Assembly: GCA_028695965.1 (NCBI GenBank)
Contig: JAQVHZ010000006.1
Location: forward strand, 1 to 64,000
Origin: Thermoguttaceae bacterium
GTDB taxonomy: Bacteria; Planctomycetota; Planctomycetia; Pirellulales; Thermoguttaceae
Direction of reading: 5' to 3'
Length of the DNA: 64,000 nt
Shown here piece by piece: positions 51,501 to 56,740 of the stretch. Below the pieces are notes generated by a model. It did no database searches, was not told the origin of the DNA, and was given only the letters and a program-made list of their open reading frames with translations. Position numbers and translations under genes: made by a program. Within the stretch, counting starts at the first letter, position 1. Every line of letters starts with the position of its first letter.

Positions 51501-52290
51501 TTACGCTCAACAAGCTTTCGGCGGTCGCACCGTTCGATTCAGCGAAGAAATTGCCGGTAAGACGATCACGCTTGACGGTCCGATCGTTCTCGAAAGAGAC
51601 GTCTACATCGACGGCGGCGCTAACGATATCACCATCGACGGCGGTCAAAACGGCTCGGTCTTCGAAATCAACGTCTTGTCAGTCCAGGCGAACGTCACGG
51701 ACGTTCGTCTGGACAACCTGACCCTCACCGGCGGTCGCACCGACGGCAATGGCGGCGCGATCAGCATCGCTAGCGGCAACGTGTACGTCTCCAACCTCGA
51801 TATTTACGGCAACACCGCCACAAATTACGGCGGCGCGATCTATGCGTACGACAGCGAGTTGTCGATCATCAACAGCCGCATCGGCGGCAACGCCGCCCAC
51901 TACTACGGCGGCGTCGTCAACGAGTTCGGCAAGACGGTCATGTCGAACAGCTACGTCGCGGAAAACAACGCCTTGATCAGCACGGCAACCGCCGATATCT
52001 GGGGTCGCGCGGCGGTCAACTACGTCAACAGCAGGAATAACGTTGTCGGTTCTGTCGCCGATAATATCAAGCTGTACAACGGCGTTGACGGCAACCGCGT
52101 CGGAACCGCGGCGAACCCAATCAAGCCGTTTGTGAACGCCGCGGCGGGCAACCTCACCGTCTTGAACGAGTGGGACAACACCGGCTCCGGCGCCGTCCTT
52201 GAAGACGCGTTTGCCGAGCTCGCTGACGAACTCGCAATCGAACTTGACGAAGACTTCGGAGTTCTCGACAACGATTGGTTCGAGTTCTAA
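36535..52290 (+). CDS. Giant LEPR-XLL surface protein with pseudo-peptidase modules and nine CSLREA/beta-helix cassettes
   Basis: A single uninterrupted 5251-residue frame. The N-terminus has a planctomycete LEPR-XLL-like box (MEPLEARQLL, 39-48), used in place of a usual signal peptide. Then follow a papain-like module (about 100-350) in which Thr126 stands where Cys is expected (MTWAAS), three pre-peptidase C-terminal-like beta modules (about 355-532, 542-695, 1005-1155), an Fn3-like domain (about 1169-1256), and a caspase-like module (about 1262-1460) with Ser1342 and Gly1391 at the His and Cys positions. From about 1546 to the end, nine cassettes start with VVTT-x-DDVVD-x-x-DGLISLREA and continue as right-handed beta-helix repeats with GGAIY and ANNS-type turns (choice-of-anchor Q style). 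The C-terminus is acidic and ends DNDWFEF. Probably exported and cell-surface; adhesion or glycan binding is inference. Confidence 0.9.
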   Translation: MSQSGKRFLSGLVNSVFSSKEARAEKNRERSLSAKRLSMEPLEARQLLAIEPTLLSAMSQAEVAQTEVVANVHSVDLSSIATTGAGLTLTVDGSNAASEDTTGTRYIDANLTANIFDRLISCSEMTWAASLANALTYTGWSMTSIVDPTSEVRPEQQTFDYFANSFTNDPSNVALAYAWFMGGANEYTLQGNDDWAQILPNNANGGLFPASSGIYGDPSEYCREFLAAEIASPLYGIATDYLNNNWGVVCEIHYRSSIGTDVGTGNPGQARSTWLTLWGYEYDFSYNPEDKEYYTAIYASNPYTGRVERMTIEWNAGLNSYVLTNFESNISGRVPYIYSFTVIDRMPGYGVLTPDQYEKNDSPADFEIPNAPADLGQIDVVVPSSSTGSVPNGNTFTLDDLTLYAEGSADGTVPADPVDFFKFELTQNASYSDSIIVSYGTGYLNSPLKATLYICGQDGEAYPVDPVEFGRTGNHFVASPSSKTSYYVGEDGKTYSEVTNDLRINISGLTPGFYYLKVEFADDVVGGINTGYSITFNAGYDDLYESNDSFEEVKALPVSAPNRPTANFGVLYGRKFVEDLVLKQYDYNVSETDWFRFEMTSTGQAGSAVNVYYNSTANDINDSDLDFVLYRENPNDPYGRGYTMVDRSWQVMTDVETVSLEGLEPGVYYIKVVGNLAAEDGVFVNVEYKLEILPGVDPNLPPDLRAEVLPGNNWEGPLVIAVDRYVPSDTEQFKSEASVGLDGNVYLNYSFSVYGAQTPDKKATYEDVTLALFINGVRVSAADMRAAIAKSGVVASKATQLYDLFCNGGYTMQAGDSFEVLNFNMGKIASADSLAGKYFDSSIFAPNAMVVVINPDNYTYGDTFGKVVDNFTVTEVSLNYFNGQLFNGTVAASVNKGETVKVFRNNVLVKTLRYGVDDFVFKNGDVVVTSIVNHNYGVDSTSYQVKPGVQGVLEYKVDNNFATAFFVLDNLSEDVFAPNASVTEVMNSTNQPDENPDLGVANIEYLDQNGVCHIDNLVITGKKDSYGAYISDWFRFDLLTSQEDVALGRTNYENAYVQIEMDDQFSAVSDPSNVGDLDLYLYRVIQTDNTISFDEAFERGAYRLSLVATSKDVQSTERINFADYAMDDGTYFVCVSGFNGAANRYSLEIGGFTHSGDILPTDPAQYFTEDNVTILNSVATVKWRVPTTDYVSRAIVSYRAVGSQDWIVAGEFKPSVTSCKIAGLDPNTEYEFQLAVTNFFVQDNPLTATVAKKTADYLNEVVYRAVIVGVSDYPGASADLVAAANDAEAFRDALLTDPQWAEENITVLLNDSATKSNVLDAIASVGYVSDDNDVLVFYFAGSGSRAVTGSNTVGYLKTYGSTRSAYLSSSELADAMSKVAAGSKQFILDAGQVTPGITETVVHYDAFIDKLSNMTKNGASERLAQVAVLTSGENGDVSPVGQGSRTVFSAVLVDAIKYYSEVLTAEEAEAINDANVGAYVTTRPAIESDGRVAFDELADYLNSDKRFEAYEMTAMHATNTEGVQTIMMNGYWSESDEYGDFWLEQDAIVVTTTVDTVDDHDGKISLREAANLIGTTLNRATELKNGDAFTILAGSIITLGSNTGKLVDDVQVAYSNGTFRTTSACSLEIGTKIVDFNKIGNLVGWTSENWNDGNVDVVDDKGLEVADVAFNLRANIGSTIVDKEEYIIYDDLEEGDVLYTAAVNGKAAVVTKIGQHYRLVIDGVVYNKTTGLYRKTLDENGAEIYEPVTISTFVSIDQDVVLKKIVFDPSLEGQAITVNAGKGAIVFTKGAIIDATALKGGLEFNGEGQNALLKVTGDKLVTLIGAKITNSKGAAIIVDNGADFELANSVVYRNDGGAEGLFANDGNMTFVNVTIVNNKANGNLFAGTGTAALKNSIVALNAGGLNGFAFDATCVVVGSATNPGFNDAAKNDYTLVKTSDAVDIGDNSAVNLRCGFVLDYDLAGSERYAIGGTIDAGAFEYTVPEEDRETPSTVVTILADIVDPTDGEISLREAIAYAGTTYRVEYNLVEGDVVTDADGNEYEVKNGRLVSFDGVTAIQYGTYYTVAGVYMVDAYGGSTPLNEGEVVTLASGTKATVVGTKLQYASGVPVEAGATFTREDGTKGALSYGAVVDFHRNDRITLPLTAAMIDPATPVGTFDAGTYVLTYQTNGTFRTTLQVTTTENNQTTTTPFEANFRLVANTPFSFVDEDGSVLTSARIATSRNVDLEDGKYVLINNLTETIDGKSVVIYAAGAQFTLARGVFTDADDFVVKMPKGTQLSAPSGATVSYQTSNFTPANLAEGADLVCADGVTRQFKAGLTLYEQVELGKTIGFKKGLEGGTVVLDRGAIIVERAITLDAALNAGLTVDAQNASRVFTVDTYRESSATATVNMNGLTLVNGAAEEGGLIYVAKGSNLKLTDSALSNATATYGGAIYNAGKTSFEAATKTTSITNTTATQGGAIYNVGTMTASAATINNVTASDKGGAAYNTGVLSLAGAKINAAKANYGGAVYNLGTVSVTKGAEITNSEALYHGGAIYNANAATAINATFSGNKASYGGALYNAAGKASFTNVKALGNKGTYGGAIYDAAQFFATRTVFAENSASISGAALFTVGKSTVVSSLALANKATSSAGEYAFYANDGGALTLVNDTIVGNKVHGVFGKNAAVVINNSIVGQNAGIDLGSNASTFEVEYSMIESTATPLSATNLAYAPNFKSFDPAANWTDWSLMLATGSAAIDSGSIDKAYYYNFNGAKTTLTVDFNGNARLAGEGVDIGAYELSDIAEDFSTVVTTFDDIVDPTDGLVSLREAIRYAASGKTVAERTVTFSSDLFPITNEGTVYLSPELQTIVIGTAVTVTSAYTNEFGETAYRDITISGERSDAPLFMLLDGADVDMRGLTFADGHATGTNPSGGAFIVRNGVLSVVDSKFVGNKADRNGGAFYQEDGSVFIVNSLMYDNSANKARGYGGAYCQTGGQAFIYNTTIAANDAAVYGGIFANDGLLVLANSIVAGNAGAQNVDVYATNIEATSNLIGAMDAWRSVNGLNGNIVGSPLSVVDPLFKDFGNRDFHLDDGSLAINSGVNAYAYGPDGVRLKLDLDANERIVGGVVDMGCYESVMADVPSTVVTTLRDVVDQEDGLSTLREAIEYAKQYNLPVTFDLGDDFFGDATIYLDSALGAIDVVSNLVIDASNIPGGLTIVGSDNRIFFVHKSGSILEDGSQTTEDGVLSLKNIALTGGTAARGGAVYMDGGEIYFTNVLIYGNDADEYGGAIYGTAGKATLLNTTIAGNEAENYQGVYFNGALSLQNTIIAANASDYSAADYNYDLYCGGRLSSVASIVGSTDAATDAVFTGYNGNTFGTSEDMVDPGFTAPESNDFSLKQDSIGVNAGSNRLVGQPGYYSSILQTASNAVVIRTDFVGADRIVGGTVDIGAYEFQMTTEAPSVVVTTLLDVVDPFDGLISLREAINYAGSSYYADGVISKVGRRITFAPELANGVIALQSPLTITKCVFVDATDVQGTITLDAGQFDEINAVILSGQADSVADEIWLAGLTITGGKADYGAGVYHTTGKATLINCVIYGNEAVYGAGVASVAEKVVGGPVDANLLKLVNVTVTKNEASGGFSGVWSIGAPVTMYNTIIAKNTTNEQPGFDVSISSVGELLSTMIGAAANGFAQTYADTDNVVGTPALPVDPVFTNYDANDFTLARKQDGVVSPAINKGDNILIYLPDGSISATDAASNLRVIGGVVDMGAYESTMGPTEIPSTMVTTLDDVVNAYDGLISLREATEYANNYGLGSTITFAERLAGGTIYLNSSLTLSKNITIDGLENNVTGITLTTANGVTDQSVIYVNSGDAVVNGLEINNRYTERRQNGEMLAVDKGGAIYVRTGSIAVYNSLIADNAAHTGSAIYMNEESESAAVTLVNCTVVANTALSNDVNRGAAIYSTSGVLNLWNTIVAANNAAGGGVAQDVYKGAVKKMTDTVVERVSQTVQVPQYAEPAITLQNGDTLVYNYQTLTYQDGAYYSNYGTAWQQTVHIPDLEQVTMTKSVTATYHSNDWFVDNVAFNFDNQQGDSATYYNALTGKTSTVYYQSGGFRLDGAPIQFNEGDTLTAPQRDVYVSRGANTFSRLNVQRISDWYGTSYVVLPATLHEYAQQVQSTLQAQLQTITSYKKTVNGVEMSYPIQSANVEITNYSATIIQAGVNYSVDFGVTARYTYVTQGGATVLNSYISLSDSLGSITAGNGSLIGTATNDLSGETASMFVDLDNADYNLVETAIATNGGKYAYLNQKAISGTFTSKDIEGRPRVYYKSIDMGAYENQKAKDSTITYVAGRSVMMTVTTARDVVNPSDGITSLREALSMADRLASSGYTDISIITDNNYHIHVDSTLGPLSINVPLTIDGYSMTIDSENSSCGFVVDTNGKVTLNNLIITKGVGVYGGGLKLSGGELVLNNCLIYECEAVIQGGAVYAEAGTTLELRNTTVAKNVSATGSGVYGADGSTIKLYNSILAKNRTPVAGQNETDVYSEGDISIFYSLIGNAGTSQAAAQLSAKAVNSLIGYGFDNAFDPMFMNEVDGNFRISAIDSPAKNAGSGAYVLGGAFDLDFNSLSGGRPVSMGAYQLGREMYSTIVTTADDVVDPYDGLISLREAIYYSADNINGTGASKPYNSAYAATNAMNDGNVYRATYYSPITFDPSLAGQTIRLTSPLMFDYTSYSGAVYDYLIDGSSLSKMAKGGITIDCSGIQPGGGGGVTAQGAFNILGDAVPADNLYWPVSLDIRNVTITGYRSTTGAESNTAFYVNNWGMLTMRNCLVDGFQTTITVTDNDSDQAGLVHVYNSTLVGRVQVEGMMYMYNTLLAGYAYIVPKQNNPAYRTCNAYSSFIPAYSGLYRFGGDTTPSYYDIEEQFVDFTARNYHLAEGSLCNNRGNNAYVQTLAPTHADAEVDAAGNGRVFSIVEIGCFESVGVLDVPSTVVTTTDDVIDYTDGLISIREAIIYAQQAFGGRTVRFSEEIAGKTITLDGPIVLERDVYIDGGANDITIDGGQNGSVFEINVLSVQANVTDVRLDNLTLTGGRTDGNGGAISIASGNVYVSNLDIYGNTATNYGGAIYAYDSELSIINSRIGGNAAHYYGGVVNEFGKTVMSNSYVAENNALISTATADIWGRAAVNYVNSRNNVVGSVADNIKLYNGVDGNRVGTAANPIKPFVNAAAGNLTVLNEWDNTGSGAVLEDAFAELADELAIELDEDFGVLDNDWFEF
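41172..52290 (+). repeat. Nine CSLREA/beta-helix cassettes
   Basis: The signature VVTT-x-x-DVVD-x-x-DG-x-x-SLREA recurs near 41172, 42505, 44896, 45895, 46855, 47815, 49525, 50401 and 51424. Most cassettes are about 0.9-1.0 kb; the first, second and sixth are longer because of internal inserts. Each ends with a choice-of-anchor Q-like end such as AGGVVDMGAYE. DNA identity between cassettes is partial, so duplication is old or repeatedly corrected. Confidence 0.85.
43795..44380 (+). repeat. GGAIYN short tandem beta-helix repeats
   Basis: Seven or more copies of a 24-30-residue unit with GGAIYN, GGAVYN or GGALYN, one per predicted helix turn, in the second cassette. The pattern resembles the polymorphic membrane protein-type GGAI repeats and marks a parallel beta-helix. 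Confidence 0.75.
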
Positions 52291-52312
52291 AGTTGAGCGT
52301 TCATAAGCCCAG

Positions 52313-52420
52313 CCCGGCGCCGAAAGGCGTCGGGACTTGGAAGGAAACCTTATACAAGAATCTTTGATACGGTTCGGGTTGGATTCCCGGGACGTCCGAT
52401 TGGGCGTCCCGGGAATTTTT
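52313..52420 (+). terminator. Two hairpins ending the giant gene, the second a strong intrinsic terminator
   Basis: CCCGGCGCC and GGCGTCGGG with a GAAA tetraloop (52313-52334) come first. TTCCCGGGACG (52384-52394) pairs with CGTCCCGGGAA (52405-52415), followed by TTTTT (52416-52420). The first is 22 bases after the stop codon. Confidence 0.9.
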
Positions 52421-52856
52421 GTACGCAGTAGAAGAACCGGCTTAAAAGCAAAAATATCCTTTTAAAATCTCTTAAGTTTCCAAAAAATTTTTTCAATTGA
52501 AGAAAATTTCTTTTGCTCGTGAATTACCGCGCGAAATATAAAGAATACAATTGTTTCTCATGGAATAATTGTAAAAATCCGACGTATGACTAAAGAGAAG
52601 AACCGGTTTAGACGAAAAAGTTATTACAAGATGGAAAGAACGAACGTCAACTTGAGGCGTTTGGCGCGCAGAGAAAAGGATTTCCGGACGCGCATTTCCT
52701 CTTGTAGTCGGAATGGATTCCGGCGACATTAATTGATTTATAACGCGAAAGGGTTGAGGGCGGAAAGGATTTCACCTCCATCTGTCGCGACGAGGAAGGT
52801 TCCTCTTTCCTTGTAGATCGTACGTTCCCAGGGGGGGAATAGTCCGGCGATTCGAT
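52421..52856. other. Intergenic region between the giant gene and queG
   Basis: No convincing gene on either strand. The part near 52440-52560 is AT-rich. A perfect palindrome GAGGAAGGTTCCTC (52792-52805) lies about 50 bases beyond the end of queG and may act in its 3' end or as a protein-binding site. Confidence 0.4.
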
Positions 52857-54026
52857 TTATTCGGTCGTCGGACTTTTTTCATTAACGCCTTTCAGCGCCG
52901 CGGCGACGCGTTTCAAGCCGCTGAGCGTCGCGCGAAAGACGGGCGTCTTCTTGAACAGGCGTCGGAACGCGCTTTCGTCGAGCCGTTCGACGGCGTCGAG
53001 CGGAACACAGGTCGGCTCTGCGGCGCCGACGCCGACGTTTCTCGGACACGCGCGCTGACACTCGTCGCAGCCGAAGAGTCGGTCGGCTAAATGACGCGCG
53101 ATATCTTCCGGTATCTCCGCGCGATTCTCGATCGTCCAGAAATTTAAACAGCGCCTGGAGTCGAGCGTTCTGTCGCCGCGAAGCGCGCCGGTCGGGCACG
53201 CGTCGACGCAGCGCCGACAGGTTAAACAGAGTTTTTCCGCTTCTTCGGCGTCAAAGGGCGCTTTTTTTTCCAGTTCGCGTAGCCGCGCGCGCGCCGCAAG
53301 ATACGCCGAACTGTCGGCGAACCCGGTCGCCTCGTGAAAAGGAACGGAAACGAGCAGCTCGCCCAGAAAGACTCGAGAACCGGAGTCGGGCGTAACAAGC
53401 AGAGAATGCAGCCCGATAAAACCCAGACCAGCCGCGCGCGCCCAGTCCTTTTCGAGGATCGGAGCCGTGTCGACCGCGCGGCGCGTCGACGCGCCAGGGA
53501 ATCGTTCGCGGACAAACGCTTCGAGCGCTTGGAGCTTCTTGCGCAAGAGATCGTGATAGTCGAGACACGACGCGTAGCCGACGATCGTTCCATCCTGGGC
53601 GTCCGCCGCGCTTGAGATTAATTCGGTCGACGCGTCAAGCGCCGCGCGCGCCGACGCCGATTCTTCGTAAAGCCGCCCTTCCGTCAGAGTTGCGACAAAG
53701 ACCGTTTGGACGTCGGGCAGTACGGACGTCAAATCGCGGCGCTTTTCCGGCGCGTCCGTGACGTAGTCAAGGTTCGCGCAATAGCCCTGACGAACGCGCT
53801 CGAGAAAGAGCTCGTACGTCCTTGCCTCCTGCGCTGGCGCGGCGCCGACGTCCGCTAAGCCAAGTTCGAGCGCGCGGCGGCGAAACTCGCAATAGAACGA
53901 AGAGAATCCGAGCGCGTCGAGCACGCAAGAAATGGCGGCGCCGTCGTCAACGGCGCGCTTGGGCGCGTCGACAACGGCGTCTTCGGGTGGAAACGAACAG
54001 GGATCGAACAAGATGAAACTCGTCAA
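52857..54026 (-). CDS. queG: Epoxyqueuosine reductase QueG
   Basis: A 389-residue cobalamin and iron-sulfur enzyme that reduces epoxyqueuosine to queuosine in tRNA, the last step of the pathway. Motifs seen are DTAPILEKDWARAAGLGFIG, the cluster region CLTCRRCVDACPTGAL with a further CLNFW, and GCDECQRACPRN. The start is uncertain: the frame opens at TTG 54026, overlapping the upstream TGA by 4 bases (TTGA), which suggests translational coupling, but no ribosome binding site is visible. The first about 50 residues are not typical QueG sequence, so the true start may lie further in. QueD is encoded 2.7 kb away. Confidence 0.9.
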   Translation of the reverse strand: MTSFILFDPCSFPPEDAVVDAPKRAVDDGAAISCVLDALGFSSFYCEFRRRALELGLADVGAAPAQEARTYELFLERVRQGYCANLDYVTDAPEKRRDLTSVLPDVQTVFVATLTEGRLYEESASARAALDASTELISSAADAQDGTIVGYASCLDYHDLLRKKLQALEAFVRERFPGASTRRAVDTAPILEKDWARAAGLGFIGLHSLLVTPDSGSRVFLGELLVSVPFHEATGFADSSAYLAARARLRELEKKAPFDAEEAEKLCLTCRRCVDACPTGALRGDRTLDSRRCLNFWTIENRAEIPEDIARHLADRLFGCDECQRACPRNVGVGAAEPTCVPLDAVERLDESAFRRLFKKTPVFRATLSGLKRVAAALKGVNEKSPTTE

Positions 54027-54538
54027 TGATAGGACGCGGGAACGATCGTTGGAACGTTCGCGCGCGTCGTACTGATCACTCTGTCGGTGTAAGGCGACCC
54101 TGCGGGTCGACGGAATACGTCCGTGTCGACCGCGGGGATGGAAACGTATTTCCCGCCTTGCGCTCTTCCGCTTTCTTTGATAGCGTCTTCAGCTTCGCGC
54201 CCGGCGATTCTCGTCGGCTCTTTCATATCGATCGCCAACGAGGTGTTTGCGTATCCAAAATTGGATTCGTCGGGGGACTTGGCGCCTTCTTGGGAAGGCT
54301 TCTCAGAGGACTGTGGGGAAGCGGCTTCTGTCGATTCTTGCGCCTCCGGCGACACGCGCGTTTCCGACGATTGAAACTCGACGGGAATCGCGGAGTCGCT
54401 CGGACTCGAGGCGTTGTTGGCGTCTGCCGCCGCGCTGAGGTTCTTGGCAGGCGGGCCGGGAAGATCGCCTTCTCGAATGACGTTAGGGAAGGAAAAGACG
54501 CTCAACCAAAGGCAAAGAACGACAAGGATCGCCGACAT
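54023..54538 (-). CDS. Membrane-anchored Ser/Pro-rich protein of unknown function
   Basis: A 171-residue protein that I do not recognise. The ATG at 54538 has AGGAG 5 bases upstream; an ATG at 54562 is in frame but has a poorer site. The N-terminus (MSAILVVLCLWLSVF) is one hydrophobic helix serving as signal or anchor. The rest is low complexity, rich in Ser, Glu, Pro and Ala up to about residue 110, then a better-ordered tail ending VPTIVPASYH. Its stop overlaps the queG start by 4 bases, so the two are probably translated from one mRNA, yet a functional link is not evident. Confidence 0.6.
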   Translation of the reverse strand: MSAILVVLCLWLSVFSFPNVIREGDLPGPPAKNLSAAADANNASSPSDSAIPVEFQSSETRVSPEAQESTEAASPQSSEKPSQEGAKSPDESNFGYANTSLAIDMKEPTRIAGREAEDAIKESGRAQGGKYVSIPAVDTDVFRRPAGSPYTDRVISTTRANVPTIVPASYH

Positions 54539-54950
54539 GATGACTCCTGATAATCTAGCCATTTTCTCATCTCGCTCTTGTTCATGCTTTGACTCTGTCG
54601 CGGTCCGCGCGACGCGCCGATCGCTGAAATTCAACGGCGGCGCTGCGCAAACGCGCTAAATTCTTGTTAATGGGAATGTTGAACGACATAGCTGAGAACT
54701 GACGGCAAAGGCGCGACAAAAACGAACACGCGTTTTTTAAAATTGCCTATTTTGCCAAAAGCCCTCAAATTTACTATATCGGCATTCTAGCCGTTTTCCC
54801 GGCAAGGTCAACAAGAAATATTGCATATTAAAAAGATAATCTTGGATAACAAAAAAAGATTTATGGGTTGTATTGATTTTTACGGCTGGCGCGTTGAGTA
54901 ATCGGAGCCTGCTTATAAAAAAACGACGGAGAAAAATTTTTGTCGAGTCG
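54539..54950. other. Intergenic region before tRNA-Gln
   Basis: No gene is supported. The sequence around 54720-54920 is AT-rich. An 85-codon minus-strand frame (54737-54994) runs into the tRNA promoter and has no ribosome binding site, so I do not annotate it. Confidence 0.4.
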
Positions 54951-54978
54951 TTGACGTCGACGAAAAGGGCGCTAGAAT
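54951..54978 (+). promoter_or_regulatory. Sigma70-type promoter of tRNA-Gln
   Basis: TTGACG (54951-54956), a 16-bp spacer and TAGAAT (54973-54978) lie 17 bases before the tRNA. It is the clearest promoter in the window and sets the local consensus. Confidence 0.85.
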
Positions 54979-54994
54979 ACGCCTGTCTCATCAC

Positions 54995-55066
54995 TGGGGT
55001 ATAGCGTAATGGTTAGCGCGACTGGCTCTGAACCAGTTAGTCGGGGTTCGAATCCCTGTACCCCAG
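54995..55066 (+). tRNA. tRNA-Gln (anticodon CTG)
   Basis: A 72-base cloverleaf: acceptor TGGGGTA/TACCCCA, short D-arm, anticodon stem ACTGG/CCAGT with loop CTCTGAA (anticodon CTG, 55028-55030), T-arm GGGGT/CCTGT-type pairing with loop TCGAATC, and discriminator G. CCA is not encoded. A T-run follows at once and may terminate transcription. Confidence 0.95.
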
Positions 55067-55316
55067 CTTTTTTATTTCTTGACGGGTTCAGCGCTCTTTC
55101 TTTGCGTTCGGTTCTATTCTTTTTAGTCAGCAGCGTTCTTTCGCGCTGAGTCAGTTTGTTTCTGCAGTAAAAATCAGAAAGTGGGTTCCAAAGAGGGGAG
55201 ATGTGAGAATCTGCCTGCGAATCCTCAACTGACGAGACTTTGCAGCAAGATAGGGCAGGTCGGCGACAGAAGCGCCCGCGCGTTTAAGAGAAACGAACCG
55301 TTATGCCTATATACGC
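55067..55316. other. Gene-poor stretch after tRNA-Gln
   Basis: No frame with a ribosome binding site is seen. TCAGCGC (55088-55094) and GCGCTGA (55143-55149) form a widely spaced inverted repeat. The stretch lies between the tRNA and the terminator of the minus-strand small transcription unit. Confidence 0.35.
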
Positions 55317-55355
55317 AAAAAGAGCTCTAATCAATGGGGAAATCGATTAAAGCTC
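55317..55355 (-). terminator. Intrinsic terminator of the small transcript
   Basis: On the minus strand GAGCTTTAATC pairs with GATTAGAGCTC (a bulged 10-bp stem) and is followed directly by TTTTT (plus-strand A-run 55317-55321). Confidence 0.7.
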
Positions 55356-55412
55356 CGGAAACGCCGCACTGCGCTCGGCATAGCCGAAACGGCGTTAAAT
55401 TCGAACAAGGGG

Positions 55413-55475
55413 TCAAGCGGCGGTAGCCAAGATACTCTCTCTCCACCAACAGCGACGTTTACTACGTTTCAACAT
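55413..55475 (-). CDS. Candidate 20-residue cationic peptide
   Basis: ATG at 55475 with AGGAG (plus 55484-55488) 8 bases upstream, stop TGA at 55413-55415. The peptide is MLKRSKRRCWWRESILATAA: seven Lys/Arg residues, one Cys, a Trp pair and a short hydrophobic end. It is not matched to any family I know. The position in a complete short transcription unit makes it more credible than a random ORF, but codon evidence is too short to judge. Confidence 0.35.
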   Translation of the reverse strand: MLKRSKRRCWWRESILATAA

Positions 55476-55572
55476 ATTCAGGACTCCTTGATTGGGGGCT
55501 TATGAAGAAAGGGGAGTTGACGCGGCTGCGTCAAAGGCAGGGAATTTCTGTATCCTCCTTGAAGTGGAATTC

Positions 55573-55600
55573 AATATAGCACAAATCGAAAAGTCGGCAA
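55573..55600 (-). promoter_or_regulatory. Promoter of the small transcript
   Basis: On the minus strand TTGCCG (plus 55595-55600), a 16-bp spacer and TATATT (plus 55573-55578), with a TGC just before the -10 as in an extended -10 element. The spacer length is the same as at both tRNA promoters. Confidence 0.6.
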
Positions 55601-55702
55601 GTAGAAAACACACAATTGCAGTAAATTTTTCTTATCTGTGTGAGTTTTTGTAAGCGCTGTAAAAGCTTATGTTGCAAAAAAGACAAGCTAACGGCAAGAA
55701 AT

Positions 55703-55735
55703 AAAAAACGCCGTCGTGCAAAAAAACGACGGCGT
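55703..55735 (-). terminator. Intrinsic terminator of the Gly-rich protein gene
   Basis: ACGCCGTCGT (55708-55717) and ACGACGGCGT (55726-55735) form a perfect 10-bp stem with an 8-base loop. On the minus strand TTTTT follows. It lies 30 bases after the stop codon. Confidence 0.9.
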
Positions 55736-55765
55736 CGAAACGAGCTGACGTTTCAGTTCGCTCGA

Positions 55766-56332
55766 TTAGAAGACGTCAAGATGGAAGTGCTTTCCTTCGT
55801 GGAAGCGGCGCGGCGCTGGGTAATAGTTTTGCCACGCGGGGTTGTAGCCGGGGATGCTCATATCGGGCGTACCGAAGTTATGCGGATAGTAGCCGTACGG
55901 ATAGTTGCGGAAACGCGCCCAATCTTGCATTTCGCCCGTCGGAACGGCGTAGGGCGACGCCTGAACGATCTGACGCTGACGACCAATACGGTCGTTGCGC
56001 TCAGCCGCGCGTTGACCAGCGCGAGCGCGGAAGCCAGCAGCGGGCGCGCCGACAAAACCGCCGCCGTAACGACCGTCAAACGCGCCGCCGTAACCGAAGC
56101 CAAAGCCGTCGCCATAAGCGACATGCGCGCCGCCCAAGCGACCGCCTAAACGACCGCCAAGCCCGAAGCCGGGCGCGCAGTCTTCGCAGCAATCGTCAAG
56201 AGGTTGAATGATTGTTTGAGACGCGTCGACAGCGGGCGCGGGAACTGCCGTTTCAACAACGTCTTGAGCGTGAACGTTTGCAACGGCTAACCCAAACGCC
56301 GCTGCAAAGCAAAGGACCAAATTCAATTTCAT
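55766..56332 (-). CDS. Secreted Gly/Tyr-rich protein of unknown function
   Basis: A 188-residue exported protein that I do not recognise. The ATG at 56332 has AGGAGG 5 bases upstream, so the longer frame from 56419 is not used. The N-terminus MKLNLVLCFAAAFGLAVANVHA is a signal peptide with cleavage after residue 22. The mature part has a CCEDC cluster, a Gly-rich stretch with GGRLGGRLGG, an Arg-rich middle and an aromatic C-terminus with several Tyr-Pro and Trp residues, ending HLDVF. The pattern suggests a small cell-wall or extracellular structural protein. It has its own terminator. Confidence 0.7.
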   Translation of the reverse strand: MKLNLVLCFAAAFGLAVANVHAQDVVETAVPAPAVDASQTIIQPLDDCCEDCAPGFGLGGRLGGRLGGAHVAYGDGFGFGYGGAFDGRYGGGFVGAPAAGFRARAGQRAAERNDRIGRQRQIVQASPYAVPTGEMQDWARFRNYPYGYYPHNFGTPDMSIPGYNPAWQNYYPAPRRFHEGKHFHLDVF

Positions 56333-56740
56333 GTCATCCTCCTTAGGATTCTGCCGCAAACCGCGACCCAAAACACGCCGACGAAACAGGAGACGCCAAT
56401 CTGACGCGGCGACGCCCAAGTTTCCGTCAAACGCACCACAAATATTCTCGACGCAAAGCGCAGGCGCAACGCAACCGGCGACAGGACGCCCCCTCGTTGG
56501 AAAAGGCGCCCTGAGAGATAGATTCTTTGCGTATATTTTTTTACACTATCTACCTTATCTTCTCTATCGGCGTCGGTAAAGAGCATACGCAAAAAAAATC
56601 TCCACTTTATCTTAGGAAAACTGCTCTTCACTTCCAAAAAACGAAAAAGACGTTATAATACCAACTCGAGTTGAGTGGCGTCCGCGCTTCTAGCAAGGCG
56701 TCCAGCGCTTTGTCGTTCGTTTCAGCCTTGGGAGGTTCCG
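56333..56740. other. Divergent intergenic region before queD
   Basis: No gene. A TATAAT at 56654-56659 lies 81 bases before the queD start but lacks a good -35. The minus-strand promoter of the Gly-rich protein gene must also be here; TTTACC, 17 bp and TAAGGT near 56545-56575 is a weak candidate. Confidence 0.35.

Larger units (their letters stand above)
55317..55566 (-). ncRNA. Candidate small transcript of about 250 bases
   Basis: A promoter (55573-55600), a likely start near 55566 and an intrinsic terminator (55317-55355) define a short minus-strand transcript. It contains a hairpin in its 5' part (TTGACGC/GCGTCAA around 55516-55533), a 20-codon ORF with a ribosome binding site (55413-55475), and a 7-bp stem with nested 5-bp hairpin (55360-55396). 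It could be a small mRNA, a leader, or a dual-function RNA. I match it to no known family. Confidence 0.4.
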
